Shown one piece after another: positions 1 through 7,235 of a stretch of 11,031 nucleotides of DNA. The position numbers were made by a program, and so were the translations under genes. The notes under the pieces are model-generated. The model was given only the letters and a program-made list of their open reading frames with translations. It did not search any database and was not told the origin of the DNA. The stretch is from an uncultured Catenibacterium sp. (lineage in GTDB: Bacteria; Bacillota_I; Bacilli_A; Erysipelotrichales; Coprobacillaceae), in the NCBI GenBank assembly GCA_900764725.1, contig CAAFPB010000420.1, forward strand, positions 1 to 11,031. The letters run 5' to 3'. The first letter of the stretch is position 1; the number at the start of each line of letters is the position of its first letter.

Positions 1-30
1 CTGGAGTTCAGACGTGTGCTCTTCCGATCT
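1..30 (+). other. Illumina TruSeq adapter remnant at left end (artefact)
   Basis: These 30 bases match the Illumina TruSeq adapter in the orientation that ends in GCTCTTCCGATCT. They are not phage DNA. The reverse complement of the same adapter closes the window at the other end. The apparent GTG start at base 16, and the only CGN arginine codon of the first reading frame (CGA in CCGATCT), lie inside the adapter and should be ignored. Confidence 0.98.
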
Positions 31-378
31 AGTAAGGATTTGGGAGTAGTCATAAATGATACTTTGTTCTTTGTATATGTTATAGTTAAGGGTACTCCTT
101 CTCCTGATACTCCTTGTGGTATGGATAATACTACTACTCTTGGAGTAGTATGTAACTTATATCCTATATATCAGTCTATGATTGGATATATAAAGGAGGT
201 AAATAATGAATGTGAGATACCAAAGAACTTCATAGATGCCTTACTCAGATTCAAGGCACTTGAGTTAAGCATAAGGACAGGTCACTATGCACAAGCTATC
301 AAGTATTGGGATAAGTTCTTTAGGGGAGTTAAAAGTAAAAATATAAATACTGGATGCAGATGTCATGGATGGACTTGA
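31..378 (+). CDS. C-terminal part of a crAss-like virion-block protein, 5' truncated
   Basis: Only the last 115 residues are present, because the contig enters the gene from adapter and the true start is missing. An open frame that begins at base 16 takes its first five residues from adapter. The visible part has a probable beta-rich stretch (VVINDTLFFVYVIVKGTPSP), then a helical region containing FIDALLRFKALELSIRTGHY and AIKYWDKFF, and a Cys-rich tail ending CRCHGWT. Its position just upstream of the tail genes, and the resemblance of the LLRFKALELS region to proteins I associate with crAss-like phages, suggest a collar or other head-tail junction component. That role is inference, and I do not recognise a named family. 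It ends in tandem stops TGA TAA and overlaps the next gene by 14 bases, so the two are probably translationally coupled. Confidence 0.75.
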   Translation, partial: SKDLGVVINDTLFFVYVIVKGTPSPDTPCGMDNTTTLGVVCNLYPIYQSMIGYIKEVNNECEIPKNFIDALLRFKALELSIRTGHYAQAIKYWDKFFRGVKSKNINTGCRCHGWT

Positions 379-709
379 TAATATGGCTTATACTGGGGTC
401 AGCAATTATTTTAAGGCTTTGTCAACCTTCGGGTACAAAGAGTATAAAGAAGTAAACAAACTGCTGGTCCTATTGTTCATAGAGGAATTACTAAGAAGTT
501 CCTTAAGTATATACATTAGTGAGGAAGATTATAAGGCAATAACTAATATACTATACTGTCTATTTGGCTCTACTTGTCTTATACCTTATCCAGAATTTAT
601 AGTAAATACCTCATTAGTTCAGGCACTGAATGATGTCACTCCTAGAATAACTGAGGATGATATACTAAGATTCAGTGAGGATGAACTACTTAGGTTAGTA
701 AATGAATAA
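365..709 (+). CDS. hypothetical 114-residue protein in the virion gene block
   Basis: The function is not recognised. The ATG at 365 overlaps the end of the preceding gene by 14 bases; a second in-frame ATG lies six codons later (MDGLDNM), so the exact start is uncertain. The protein is largely alpha-helical in appearance: a hydrophobic helix around residues 35-50 (LLVLLFIEELLRSSLS), a Cys-containing stretch (NILYCLFGSTC) followed by IPYPEF, and an acidic C-terminus (ITEDDILRFSEDELLRLVNE). No signal peptide or clear membrane segment stands out. The frame closes with tandem TAA TAA. Its place between two virion-type genes suggests a small structural or assembly factor, but nothing in the sequence proves this. 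It is the last gene before a new promoter. Confidence 0.75.
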   Translation: MDGLDNMAYTGVSNYFKALSTFGYKEYKEVNKLLVLLFIEELLRSSLSIYISEEDYKAITNILYCLFGSTCLIPYPEFIVNTSLVQALNDVTPRITEDDILRFSEDELLRLVNE

Positions 710-719
710 TAAACTATTT

Positions 720-765
720 AACCTATTGCGGGGATATAATATAATTTGTATCTTTGCAATAGGTT
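720..765. repeat. 10-bp inverted repeat enclosing a promoter
   Basis: AACCTATTGC (720-729) and GCAATAGGTT (756-765) are perfect inverted copies separated by 26 bases. Pairing can extend to 13 bases per arm with one mismatch. The left arm contains the TTG of the upstream promoter element and the right arm begins at the final G of the -7 element. No T-tract follows the right arm, so this does not look like an intrinsic terminator. It could be an operator for a dimeric regulator, or chance. Confidence 0.6.
726..756 (+). promoter_or_regulatory. Bacteroidetes-type promoter (-33/-7) for the tail operon
   Basis: TTG at 726-728 and TATCTTTG at 749-756 match the Bacteroidetes primary-sigma pattern, a -33 TTG-type element and a -7 TAnnTTTG element, with 20 bases between them. 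It sits in the only gap of the left half, 32 bases upstream of the ATG at 788. Transcription would start near 760-764. The second gap of the window has the same arrangement with identical spacing, and both share CTTTGCAATA. This supports transcription by host-type RNA polymerase. Confidence 0.75.
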
Positions 766-787
766 TAATTATTTATATACAGATATA

Positions 788-1510
788 ATGAAGTGGAGAG
801 AAGCTATATACATGGTTCTTGATGAGATAAAAGGCTCATCAGATGATTTCACTTATACAGAGGAGCACATTGCTTTTCTATTAGGCAAATATAGAGCACT
901 ATTATTAAAGCAAAGATATTCAGATATAAGAAGACAGATACCAGAGAGTAACTATCAGACTATATGCTTAGACCTTATAGAGGTTCCAGCTATTAGTGGT
1001 GAAGTATGTGAAGGAGGCTCATACTTGAGGAGTAAAGATAAAATACCTGTTACTCTAATGGTAGGCAATCCTAGGGTATATCCTATAGATTACTATCAAG
1101 GTGAGATAACATATATAAGCAGAGACAGGATGAGATATGTAGGCTATAATAAGTGGATGAAGAATATCATCTACTGTTCTATAGCACCTGATGGTTATCT
1201 GTACTTCAAGTCATGGAATCCTCAATACCTATATTTAGAAAAGGTAAGATTCTCTGCTATTTTTGAGGATGCTGAAAAGATGTCTGAGCTGTCATGTGAT
1301 AATAGTGATGATACCTGTGATTTACTTGATAAGGAGTTTCCTATAGAAGAGCCTTTAATTCCAGAGTTAATTCAAATGGTAGTGAAGGAATTAAGGAGTG
1401 CTTCTTATACTCCTGAAGATGATGAGAATAATGCTAAGGATGATTTTGCTACACTGGCAGACTTTGTGAGGAGAAACTCTAAGTCAAACCTTGCTAAACA
1501 ACTTGAGTAA
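788..1510 (+). CDS. conserved crAss-like virion protein, 240 residues (neck/tail block)
   Basis: I recognise this as a conserved crAss-like protein that precedes the IHF-like and tail tubular genes; its exact role is not established here, and a ring or tail-hub component is plausible. The start is set at ATG 788. A longer frame opens at a TTG at 746, but that codon lies inside the promoter, upstream of the predicted transcription start. Landmarks are an N-terminal helix (KWREAIYMVLDEIKG), PESNYQTICLDLIEV near residues 52-66, SGEVCEGGSYLRSK near 69-82, the aromatic stretch VYPIDYYQGEITYISRD near 97-113, Cys170 and Cys177 in CDNSDDTC, and a charged C-terminal helix. No Shine-Dalgarno sequence precedes the start, as is common in Bacteroidetes. 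The stop overlaps the next ATG (TAATG). Confidence 0.85.
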   Translation: MKWREAIYMVLDEIKGSSDDFTYTEEHIAFLLGKYRALLLKQRYSDIRRQIPESNYQTICLDLIEVPAISGEVCEGGSYLRSKDKIPVTLMVGNPRVYPIDYYQGEITYISRDRMRYVGYNKWMKNIIYCSIAPDGYLYFKSWNPQYLYLEKVRFSAIFEDAEKMSELSCDNSDDTCDLLDKEFPIEEPLIPELIQMVVKELRSASYTPEDDENNAKDDFATLADFVRRNSKSNLAKQLE

Positions 1511-2070
1511 TGGAAAGTCTTATAGAGTTTAAGAAAAGAGTAAGAAGAGCCAGTATGCCTAGAGAACATAAGATAAGGAACAGTCTTGGTGTATATGATG
1601 GCTATAAATACTATAGAAAGAACAAGCCTGATGATAAGAAGTATGTACTGTCAGAATCACAGTACTTTGCTATTATTAGGCAAATAAATAACTTGCTTGT
1701 TGATGATATAGTGACAGGTAATGAGGTTAAGTTACCCCATAGAATGGGTACTATAGAAGTAAGGAAGTATGAGAAGTCAATCAGGATAGATGAGAATGGT
1801 AATGTAAAGACTAACCTTCCTATAGACTGGGACAATACTCTCAAACTATGGTATGAAGATGAGGAAGCATATAAAGACAAGACTCTGTTAAGACTTGATG
1901 AACAGGAGATATATAAGGTACTCTATAACAAAGAAGATGTTAACTTCAACAATAGGTCTTTCTATGAGTTGGTCTTCAATAAAGACTTAAGATTAAAACT
2001 TAAGCATAACATTAAACAGGGCATTATAGATGCTCTTCTTATAGGAAGGAGAAATAGGTATGGTAAGTGA
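1510..2070 (+). CDS. IHF/HU-like protein of crAss-like phages, 186 residues
   Basis: This matches in position and motif the crAss-like gene usually annotated as an IHF subunit-like protein, immediately upstream of the tail tubular gene. The N-terminal 45 residues are very basic (KKRVRRASMPREHK, KYYRKNKPDDKK). Residues 47-68 form a helix (LSESQYFAIIRQINNLLVDD), followed by G70, LP at 75-76 and G80 within VKLPHRMGTIEVRKYE, which resembles the HU/IHF helix-to-beta-arm junction. The rest is charged and not HU-like, and the whole is about twice the usual HU length. Family knowledge: IHF-type folds in this block may serve as virion ring proteins rather than free DNA-bending proteins; I recall this but cannot confirm it for this copy. 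Its ATG overlaps the previous stop, and its 3' end overlaps the next gene by 11 bases. Confidence 0.85.
   Translation: MESLIEFKKRVRRASMPREHKIRNSLGVYDGYKYYRKNKPDDKKYVLSESQYFAIIRQINNLLVDDIVTGNEVKLPHRMGTIEVRKYEKSIRIDENGNVKTNLPIDWDNTLKLWYEDEEAYKDKTLLRLDEQEIYKVLYNKEDVNFNNRSFYELVFNKDLRLKLKHNIKQGIIDALLIGRRNRYGK
2046..2051 (+). promoter_or_regulatory. Shine-Dalgarno site for the tail tubular gene
   Basis: AAGGAG lies eight bases before the ATG at 2060, inside the 3' end of the preceding gene. It fixes the start of the tail tubular gene and explains how the gene is translated despite an 11-base overlap. The promoter-proximal genes at 788 and 7236 have no comparable site. Confidence 0.6.
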
Positions 2071-2746
2071 GTTTAATTATATATCAATAAAAGAAGTTTT
2101 ATCAAGACTTCTAAGGCATCCGCTACTACAGGATTTGTCAATAGAAGCAGCTATACAATATAGCTTAGATTTCATTTCCTGCATGGGATTGCCTAATATC
2201 TATGCAGATAAGATAGCTACTATATGTATAGATAACTTTAGAGGTGTTTTGCCTTGTGATTTGATTGCTATAAACCAGGTAAGATTAGCCAGGAATGGTG
2301 TATGTTTGAGAGCTATGACTGATAACTTCAATGGTACTCACTCAGAGGATAAGGGTGAGCTGTCATTCAAAACTCAAGGCTCTGTAATATTCACCTCCTT
2401 CAAGACAGGAGACATAGAGCTTAGTTACAAGGCTATCCCTACTGATGATGGCGGATTACCTTTGCTTCCAGATAATCCAGTGTTCCTAAAGACTCTGGAG
2501 CTATACATAAAGAAGGAATGGTTTACCATCCTGTTTGATATGGGAAAGATTAGTCCTGCTGTGCTACAGAACACCCAACAGGAGTATGCTTTCAAGGCTG
2601 GTCAATGTAACAATGAGTTTATGATACCTAGTGTATCAGAGATGGAGGCATTTACAAGAATGTATAATACCCTTATACCTAGAGTCAATGAGTTCAACAA
2701 GTCATTCAGACATATGGGGGATAGGGAATATATAAAGATGCAATGA
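2060..2746 (+). CDS. tail tubular / ring-type protein, P22 gp4-like, 228 residues
   Basis: I recognise this as the crAss-like tail tubular protein, compared in the literature with P22 gp4, which forms a ring between the portal and the rest of the tail. Diagnostic stretches are the N-terminal helical part with AIQYSLDFISCMGLP (about residues 31-45), GVLPCDLIAINQVR (about 62-75), and the conserved core at about 104-164 including TQGSVIFTSFKTGDIELSYK and FLKTLELYIKKEWFTILFD. The C-terminal 60 residues look helical, as expected for a connector that contacts portal subunits. The length suits a ring protein. The start at ATG 2060 is supported by an upstream AAGGAG. The stop is one base away from the next ATG. 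Assignment to the virion is firm from context; which specific ring it forms is not. Confidence 0.85.
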   Translation: MVSEFNYISIKEVLSRLLRHPLLQDLSIEAAIQYSLDFISCMGLPNIYADKIATICIDNFRGVLPCDLIAINQVRLARNGVCLRAMTDNFNGTHSEDKGELSFKTQGSVIFTSFKTGDIELSYKAIPTDDGGLPLLPDNPVFLKTLELYIKKEWFTILFDMGKISPAVLQNTQQEYAFKAGQCNNEFMIPSVSEMEAFTRMYNTLIPRVNEFNKSFRHMGDREYIKMQ

Positions 2747-2747
2747 T

Positions 2748-5700
2748 ATGATAAAGTCTTCTACACACACTATCAAAGGCATACAAAGAGACCTTACAGT
2801 AAGTAAGTTCAGCTCTGAGTTTGCCTTTGATGCTCAGAACATAAGAATAACCGCAAGAGACCATAATACTCTCTTGTCTATAACTAATGAGAAAGGTAAC
2901 GATGAGATTATCTTAAAGGATGCTAATAAAAATGTTACAGGTATCAATGGTACTGTAATAGGGTATAATGTACTTAATGAATATGTTACACTATTTACTA
3001 CTGACATTAAAGAAAACAAACAGGAAGATACAATATATAGACTTACTAAAAAAGAGGATACTGAAGGGAAATACTTTGAATGTATTGTCCTATATAAAGG
3101 TAATCTTAAGTTTGATGTATCTAATCCTATTGAAAGTCTGGGTGTATTTGAAAATAATGATATTCAAAAAGTATATTGGATTGATGGGGAGAATCAAGCA
3201 AGAGTAATAAATATTACTTCAAAGAAAGAAGTAAGAGATAAATGGGATGACAATTCTTTTGACTTTATACAGAAACTTAAATTACAGGAAGAGGTTTCAG
3301 TACAAAGACTTGGGTTTGGAGGTACTTTTGCAGCAGGAATAATACAATATGCTTTTTCTTATTATAATCTATATGGTCAGGAGAGTAATATATTCTATAC
3401 TACTCCTATAAACTATATATCTTATAAAGACAGAGGTGCAAGTCCAGAAGACAAGATAAGTAATAGCTTCAAGATAAAGTTAACAGGAGTAGACGATTCT
3501 TTTGACTTTTTAAGAATATACTCAATACATAGAACTTCAATAGATGCTGTTCCTACAGTAACCAATGTTGCAGATATAACTATAAACAATACTACAATAG
3601 AATATACTGATACAGGCACTACAGGAGTTACTATAGACCCTACAGAGTTACTTTATATAGGAGGAGAAGAGATAATACCTAAGACAATGACAAGTAAAGA
3701 CAGTACATTGTTTCTAGGTAATATAACTTTGAAGAACTCTCCCTCAAGGGAATTTGCAAGAAAATTAAAAGGTAAAGATATAATATTCAATAAAAGAAAG
3801 ATTGAATATGATAATAGCCTTACTGGGTATTATTCTTATAATAATCACTTATCAAATCCTGATATAAGAGGATTCAAGCATCTTGATTGGTATAGGTTTG
3901 GTTTACAGTTTCAGAGAAGGGATGGTAAATGGTCTGAAGCATTCTTTGTAAAAGATATACAGAATGAGTCTGTTACCCCAACTCCTATAGAAGTAGTACA
4001 AGCCCAGTTAACCTTAGAAAAGGATTTGATTGATATAGCTATTGAAGAAGGCTTTGTCAAAGTAAGAGGTATAATGGTCCCTCCTACTATAAATGACAGG
4101 GAAGTAATAGCTCAAGGTATTGTATGCCCTACTGTATATAATATGGAGGACAGGTGCAGTAATTCACCATTTGCACAGGCATCTTGGTTTACAAGACCTA
4201 ATCTTGGTGTAGATGATACTATGGCTAAGAATCTTATAGGTGATTGGAATACTACTTGGTATAACTATAATCATACTATAGAGGGTAAGTATTATGATAT
4301 AGTCAATATGGGAGCTTGGGCAGAGTTCAGACATAATTATCCTATACCAGATAATTGGAGTAGAAATGCAGAAATACAATGCTTGGCTAATGTACCTAGT
4401 AATCCTTATACATCAGATGTATCTGATAATGTATTACCTGGGTGGATTAGTAAGAACAAAGAGTACTTCTTCATAGACCAATCTATAGTTACCTTTCACT
4501 CTCCAGATATAGAATTTGATACTTCTATATCAAACCTTGATTTATCTGATGTAAAGTTTAGGATTGTAGGAAGAGCTGTATATACTGCAAATGCTTCAGA
4601 TATAGATATACAGACTACTACTCCACAGAACAGTCCTGATATGCCTGGGGTATATAAAGAGAATGTAGGAGTAAAGAACATATCCCAGAATGGTACTAAG
4701 AGTCTTATATCTGGTATGTATTATTATGATGAAGTATGTAGTTATGATGAGACAGCAAAAATAAAGGATATGTCCTTTTTAGTTTATCCTTGGCATAGGG
4801 AAGGCTCATTGAATAATGACATATCGGCAACACAAGGTAATACAAGGTCAGCTGTTCTAAATAAGAAAAAGATGTCAAATCTTAAATTTGCTGGCTTCAC
4901 AGATTACTTGCCTAATAATAAGATATGGTATCCCCCTGAAGGTATTTCTGGTGCAGCATTGTTTGATTCTGATGAAAAGACAATGATAAAGATAAAAGCA
5001 CCAGCAAATTCAGGATTGGATGATATAAACTATTATGGTAATGTTGATAGAATAATAGTACCTACAAGAGATTCTGTAGAGTATGAATATACCCCTCCTG
5101 TAGGAGCAGGATTTGAAGCTGAGTTTGTAAACATAGTCAAGAATATAAAGCTTAATAAGAAATATGGGTATCCTATTATTGTGGGTCTTGATTTTAATAA
5201 TTTGAGTGATGCTACTGATGCTAACAAGATAAAACTACATAATTATTTTGTAAGTCCTCCTGTACCTTTAAGATGTCTTCAAAGTAATAAGTATCTTATA
5301 GTTGCAGAAAAGAATATAAAATATACTTATGGTGTTGACCCTGTAAATATTAAATACAAGTCCTCACCACATGTAGTGATAGCCTTTAATTATAAGGTGA
5401 ATGAAAATGATAGCAGTAAGCACAATCAGATAATCCTCCCTACATTAAAGAAAATAGGTAGTGCCTATTCTCCAGAACATATATTCAACTATGTTGGAGG
5501 AGATTTGACAAGTACTGAAATAGTACCTTGGGATAAAGATTGTAAGAGAATACAACAGGGATATATTGAATTTGGTGATGGTACTTATGAAATGCAGAAA
5601 CCATATTTTGGATATTCATGGGTAGCAGAATTATATAGAGACAATGTATCAAACAGATTTGGAGGTAGCCCAGAATCTACTATAGACAGTAATATATGGA

Positions 5701-7124
5701 TACCAGCAGGAAAACCAATATCACTGATTACAGGATATAATGGAGATACCCCAATACCAGTTACAGAATCTATAGATGTATATTATACTGAAGGAGATAC
5801 TTATTATCAGAGATATGACTGTCTTAAAACTTATCCTTATACTCTTGAAGACAAGAATAGTATAGTTGAAATACCTTCATTCTATTGTGAAACAAGAATA
5901 AACATTGATGGTAGGTATGATAGAAACAGAGGTCAGACAAGCAATCTGGCTATGAATAGGTCAAACTTCAATAAATTTAATCCTGTATATAATCAGAGCA
6001 ATAACTTCTTTACAGCTAAAGCACTCGACTATAATAAGTTTAGCTTGAATAGTTTTCCTAATACTATAACTTGGACTAAAGAGAAGCAGGCAGCATCTTT
6101 AGTAGATACTTGGACTAATATTACTATGGCCTCAACTCTTGATTTAGATGGTGATAAGGGAGAAGTAGTATCATTAAATACATTTAATAATGAGATATAC
6201 TGTTTTCAGAAACAGGGGCTAAGTAATATATTGTTTAATTCCAGAGTACAGATTCCTACTTCTGATGGTGTCCCTATTGAAATATCAAATGGACTCAAAG
6301 TAAGTGGTAAGAGGTATATAAGCAATAGTATAGGATGTAACAACAAATGGTCTATAACAGAAACTCCTTCTGGATTATATTTTATAGATAATATAACCAA
6401 TAGTATATATCTGTTTAATAGTAAAATAGAATCTCTTTCTGATAGATTAGGATTCAGACAATGGCTAGGTGAAAATAATAGTCTTGATATATGGAATCCC
6501 GTAGATTTCAATAACTTTGTTACCTTCTATGATAAGAATAATAATGATGTATACTTTGTAAATAAAGATACAGCATTGGTTTATTCAGAGTTGCTGGGCC
6601 AGTTTACATCATTTATGAGTTATGGTCAAGTACCTGCAATGTTCAATATTAACAATGATTTCTATGCTATAAAAGATAATAATATATGGGAACAGTTTGC
6701 AGGAGACTACAATATGTTCTTTGGTCATTACTATCCATATAGTGTAACCTTTGTGTCTAATTCTGATGAACCTTATGATAAGATATTCAATACTGTAGAG
6801 TTCAGAGCTGACTGTTGGACTAAGAATACCTCAGGAAATGAAGTACTTGCAAGTGGTCATACTTTTGATACTCTTGAGGTATGGAATGAATATCAGAAGG
6901 GAGTATCCAGCTTGACCAGTCTGGCAGCTAAGCCATCACCATTGAAGAAGAAGTTCAGAATATGGAGAGCTAATGTTCCTAGAGCTAATAAAGACTGGAA
7001 TGGTATCAAAGCCAACAAGATGGATAGAATAAGGAACACCTGGGCCTATGTCAAGCTATCAATGAACAAGGAGAATACTGATAGAATGGAATTCCACGAC
7101 ATGATAGTACACTACTTTGTCTAA
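2748..7124 (+). CDS. tail stabilisation / muzzle-type protein, P22 gp10-like, 1458 residues
   Basis: This very large, beta-rich protein follows the tubular gene, as the P22 gp10-like tail stabilisation protein does in crAss-like phages; in the crAss001 virion the corresponding tail component is called the muzzle. The N-terminus has a propeller-like opening (FAFDAQNIRITARDHNTLLS). Landmarks are KVYWIDGENQARVINI at about residues 141-156, STLFLGNITL at about 324-333, YFFIDQSIVTFHSPDIEFD at about 573-591, repeated short beta motifs around 1125-1250 (LNTFNNEIYCFQKQGLSNIL, GLYFIDNITNSIYLFNS), and the C-terminal KMDRIRNTWAYVKLS at about 1424-1438. No signal peptide, coiled coil or enzymatic motif is evident. 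It is joined to the previous gene by a one-base gap, and a terminator follows its stop by five bases. Middle portions match nothing I recognise and may be the host-variable part. Confidence 0.88.
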   Translation: MIKSSTHTIKGIQRDLTVSKFSSEFAFDAQNIRITARDHNTLLSITNEKGNDEIILKDANKNVTGINGTVIGYNVLNEYVTLFTTDIKENKQEDTIYRLTKKEDTEGKYFECIVLYKGNLKFDVSNPIESLGVFENNDIQKVYWIDGENQARVINITSKKEVRDKWDDNSFDFIQKLKLQEEVSVQRLGFGGTFAAGIIQYAFSYYNLYGQESNIFYTTPINYISYKDRGASPEDKISNSFKIKLTGVDDSFDFLRIYSIHRTSIDAVPTVTNVADITINNTTIEYTDTGTTGVTIDPTELLYIGGEEIIPKTMTSKDSTLFLGNITLKNSPSREFARKLKGKDIIFNKRKIEYDNSLTGYYSYNNHLSNPDIRGFKHLDWYRFGLQFQRRDGKWSEAFFVKDIQNESVTPTPIEVVQAQLTLEKDLIDIAIEEGFVKVRGIMVPPTINDREVIAQGIVCPTVYNMEDRCSNSPFAQASWFTRPNLGVDDTMAKNLIGDWNTTWYNYNHTIEGKYYDIVNMGAWAEFRHNYPIPDNWSRNAEIQCLANVPSNPYTSDVSDNVLPGWISKNKEYFFIDQSIVTFHSPDIEFDTSISNLDLSDVKFRIVGRAVYTANASDIDIQTTTPQNSPDMPGVYKENVGVKNISQNGTKSLISGMYYYDEVCSYDETAKIKDMSFLVYPWHREGSLNNDISATQGNTRSAVLNKKKMSNLKFAGFTDYLPNNKIWYPPEGISGAALFDSDEKTMIKIKAPANSGLDDINYYGNVDRIIVPTRDSVEYEYTPPVGAGFEAEFVNIVKNIKLNKKYGYPIIVGLDFNNLSDATDANKIKLHNYFVSPPVPLRCLQSNKYLIVAEKNIKYTYGVDPVNIKYKSSPHVVIAFNYKVNENDSSKHNQIILPTLKKIGSAYSPEHIFNYVGGDLTSTEIVPWDKDCKRIQQGYIEFGDGTYEMQKPYFGYSWVAELYRDNVSNRFGGSPESTIDSNIWIPAGKPISLITGYNGDTPIPVTESIDVYYTEGDTYYQRYDCLKTYPYTLEDKNSIVEIPSFYCETRINIDGRYDRNRGQTSNLAMNRSNFNKFNPVYNQSNNFFTAKALDYNKFSLNSFPNTITWTKEKQAASLVDTWTNITMASTLDLDGDKGEVVSLNTFNNEIYCFQKQGLSNILFNSRVQIPTSDGVPIEISNGLKVSGKRYISNSIGCNNKWSITETPSGLYFIDNITNSIYLFNSKIESLSDRLGFRQWLGENNSLDIWNPVDFNNFVTFYDKNNNDVYFVNKDTALVYSELLGQFTSFMSYGQVPAMFNINNDFYAIKDNNIWEQFAGDYNMFFGHYYPYSVTFVSNSDEPYDKIFNTVEFRADCWTKNTSGNEVLASGHTFDTLEVWNEYQKGVSSLTSLAAKPSPLKKKFRIWRANVPRANKDWNGIKANKMDRIRNTWAYVKLSMNKENTDRMEFHDMIVHYFV

Positions 7125-7129
7125 TATAT

Positions 7130-7172
7130 AAGGTCAGTCTAACTAATTCAATTAGGCTGACCTTTCTTTTTT
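7130..7172 (+). terminator. intrinsic terminator after the muzzle-type gene
   Basis: AAGGTCAGTCTAA (7130-7142) pairs with TTAGGCTGACCTT (7152-7164) along 13 positions with one G-U wobble, leaving a 9-base loop. It is followed by TCTTTTTT up to 7172. It begins five bases after the stop at 7124 and has the shape of a Rho-independent terminator, closing the tail operon before the next promoter. Confidence 0.9.
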
Positions 7173-7182
7173 AATTATAAGC

Positions 7183-7213
7183 TTGTTTATATTAAGTAGA
7201 TTAGCTACCTTTG
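7183..7213 (+). promoter_or_regulatory. Bacteroidetes-type promoter (-33/-7) for the second virion operon
   Basis: TTG at 7183-7185 and TACCTTTG at 7206-7213 are separated by 20 bases, the same as the promoter at 726-756. GCAATA-type sequence follows the -7 element in both. The site lies between the terminator and the ATG at 7236, with transcription expected near 7217-7221, giving a leader of fewer than 20 bases without a Shine-Dalgarno sequence. Confidence 0.8.
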
Positions 7214-7235
7214 CAATAAATATAGAGTTTATACT

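Noticed and set aside
192..235. Near-perfect ribosome binding site AAAGGAGGT followed five bases later by ATG at 206
   Set aside because: The frame from this ATG closes after nine codons, and the same bases encode Lys-Glu-Val in the longer frame that continues through a conserved-looking protein. Chance match within coding sequence, unless a sequencing indel is present.
720..765. Inverted repeat as an intrinsic terminator for the upstream gene
   Set aside because: The loop is 26 bases, the stem is AT-rich and no run of T follows; compare the clear terminator at 7130-7172.
6206..6511. 101-codon open frame on the minus strand inside the muzzle-type gene
   Set aside because: It lies antisense to conserved beta-propeller-like coding sequence and shows the Leu/Ile/Ser-rich composition typical of an antisense shadow.
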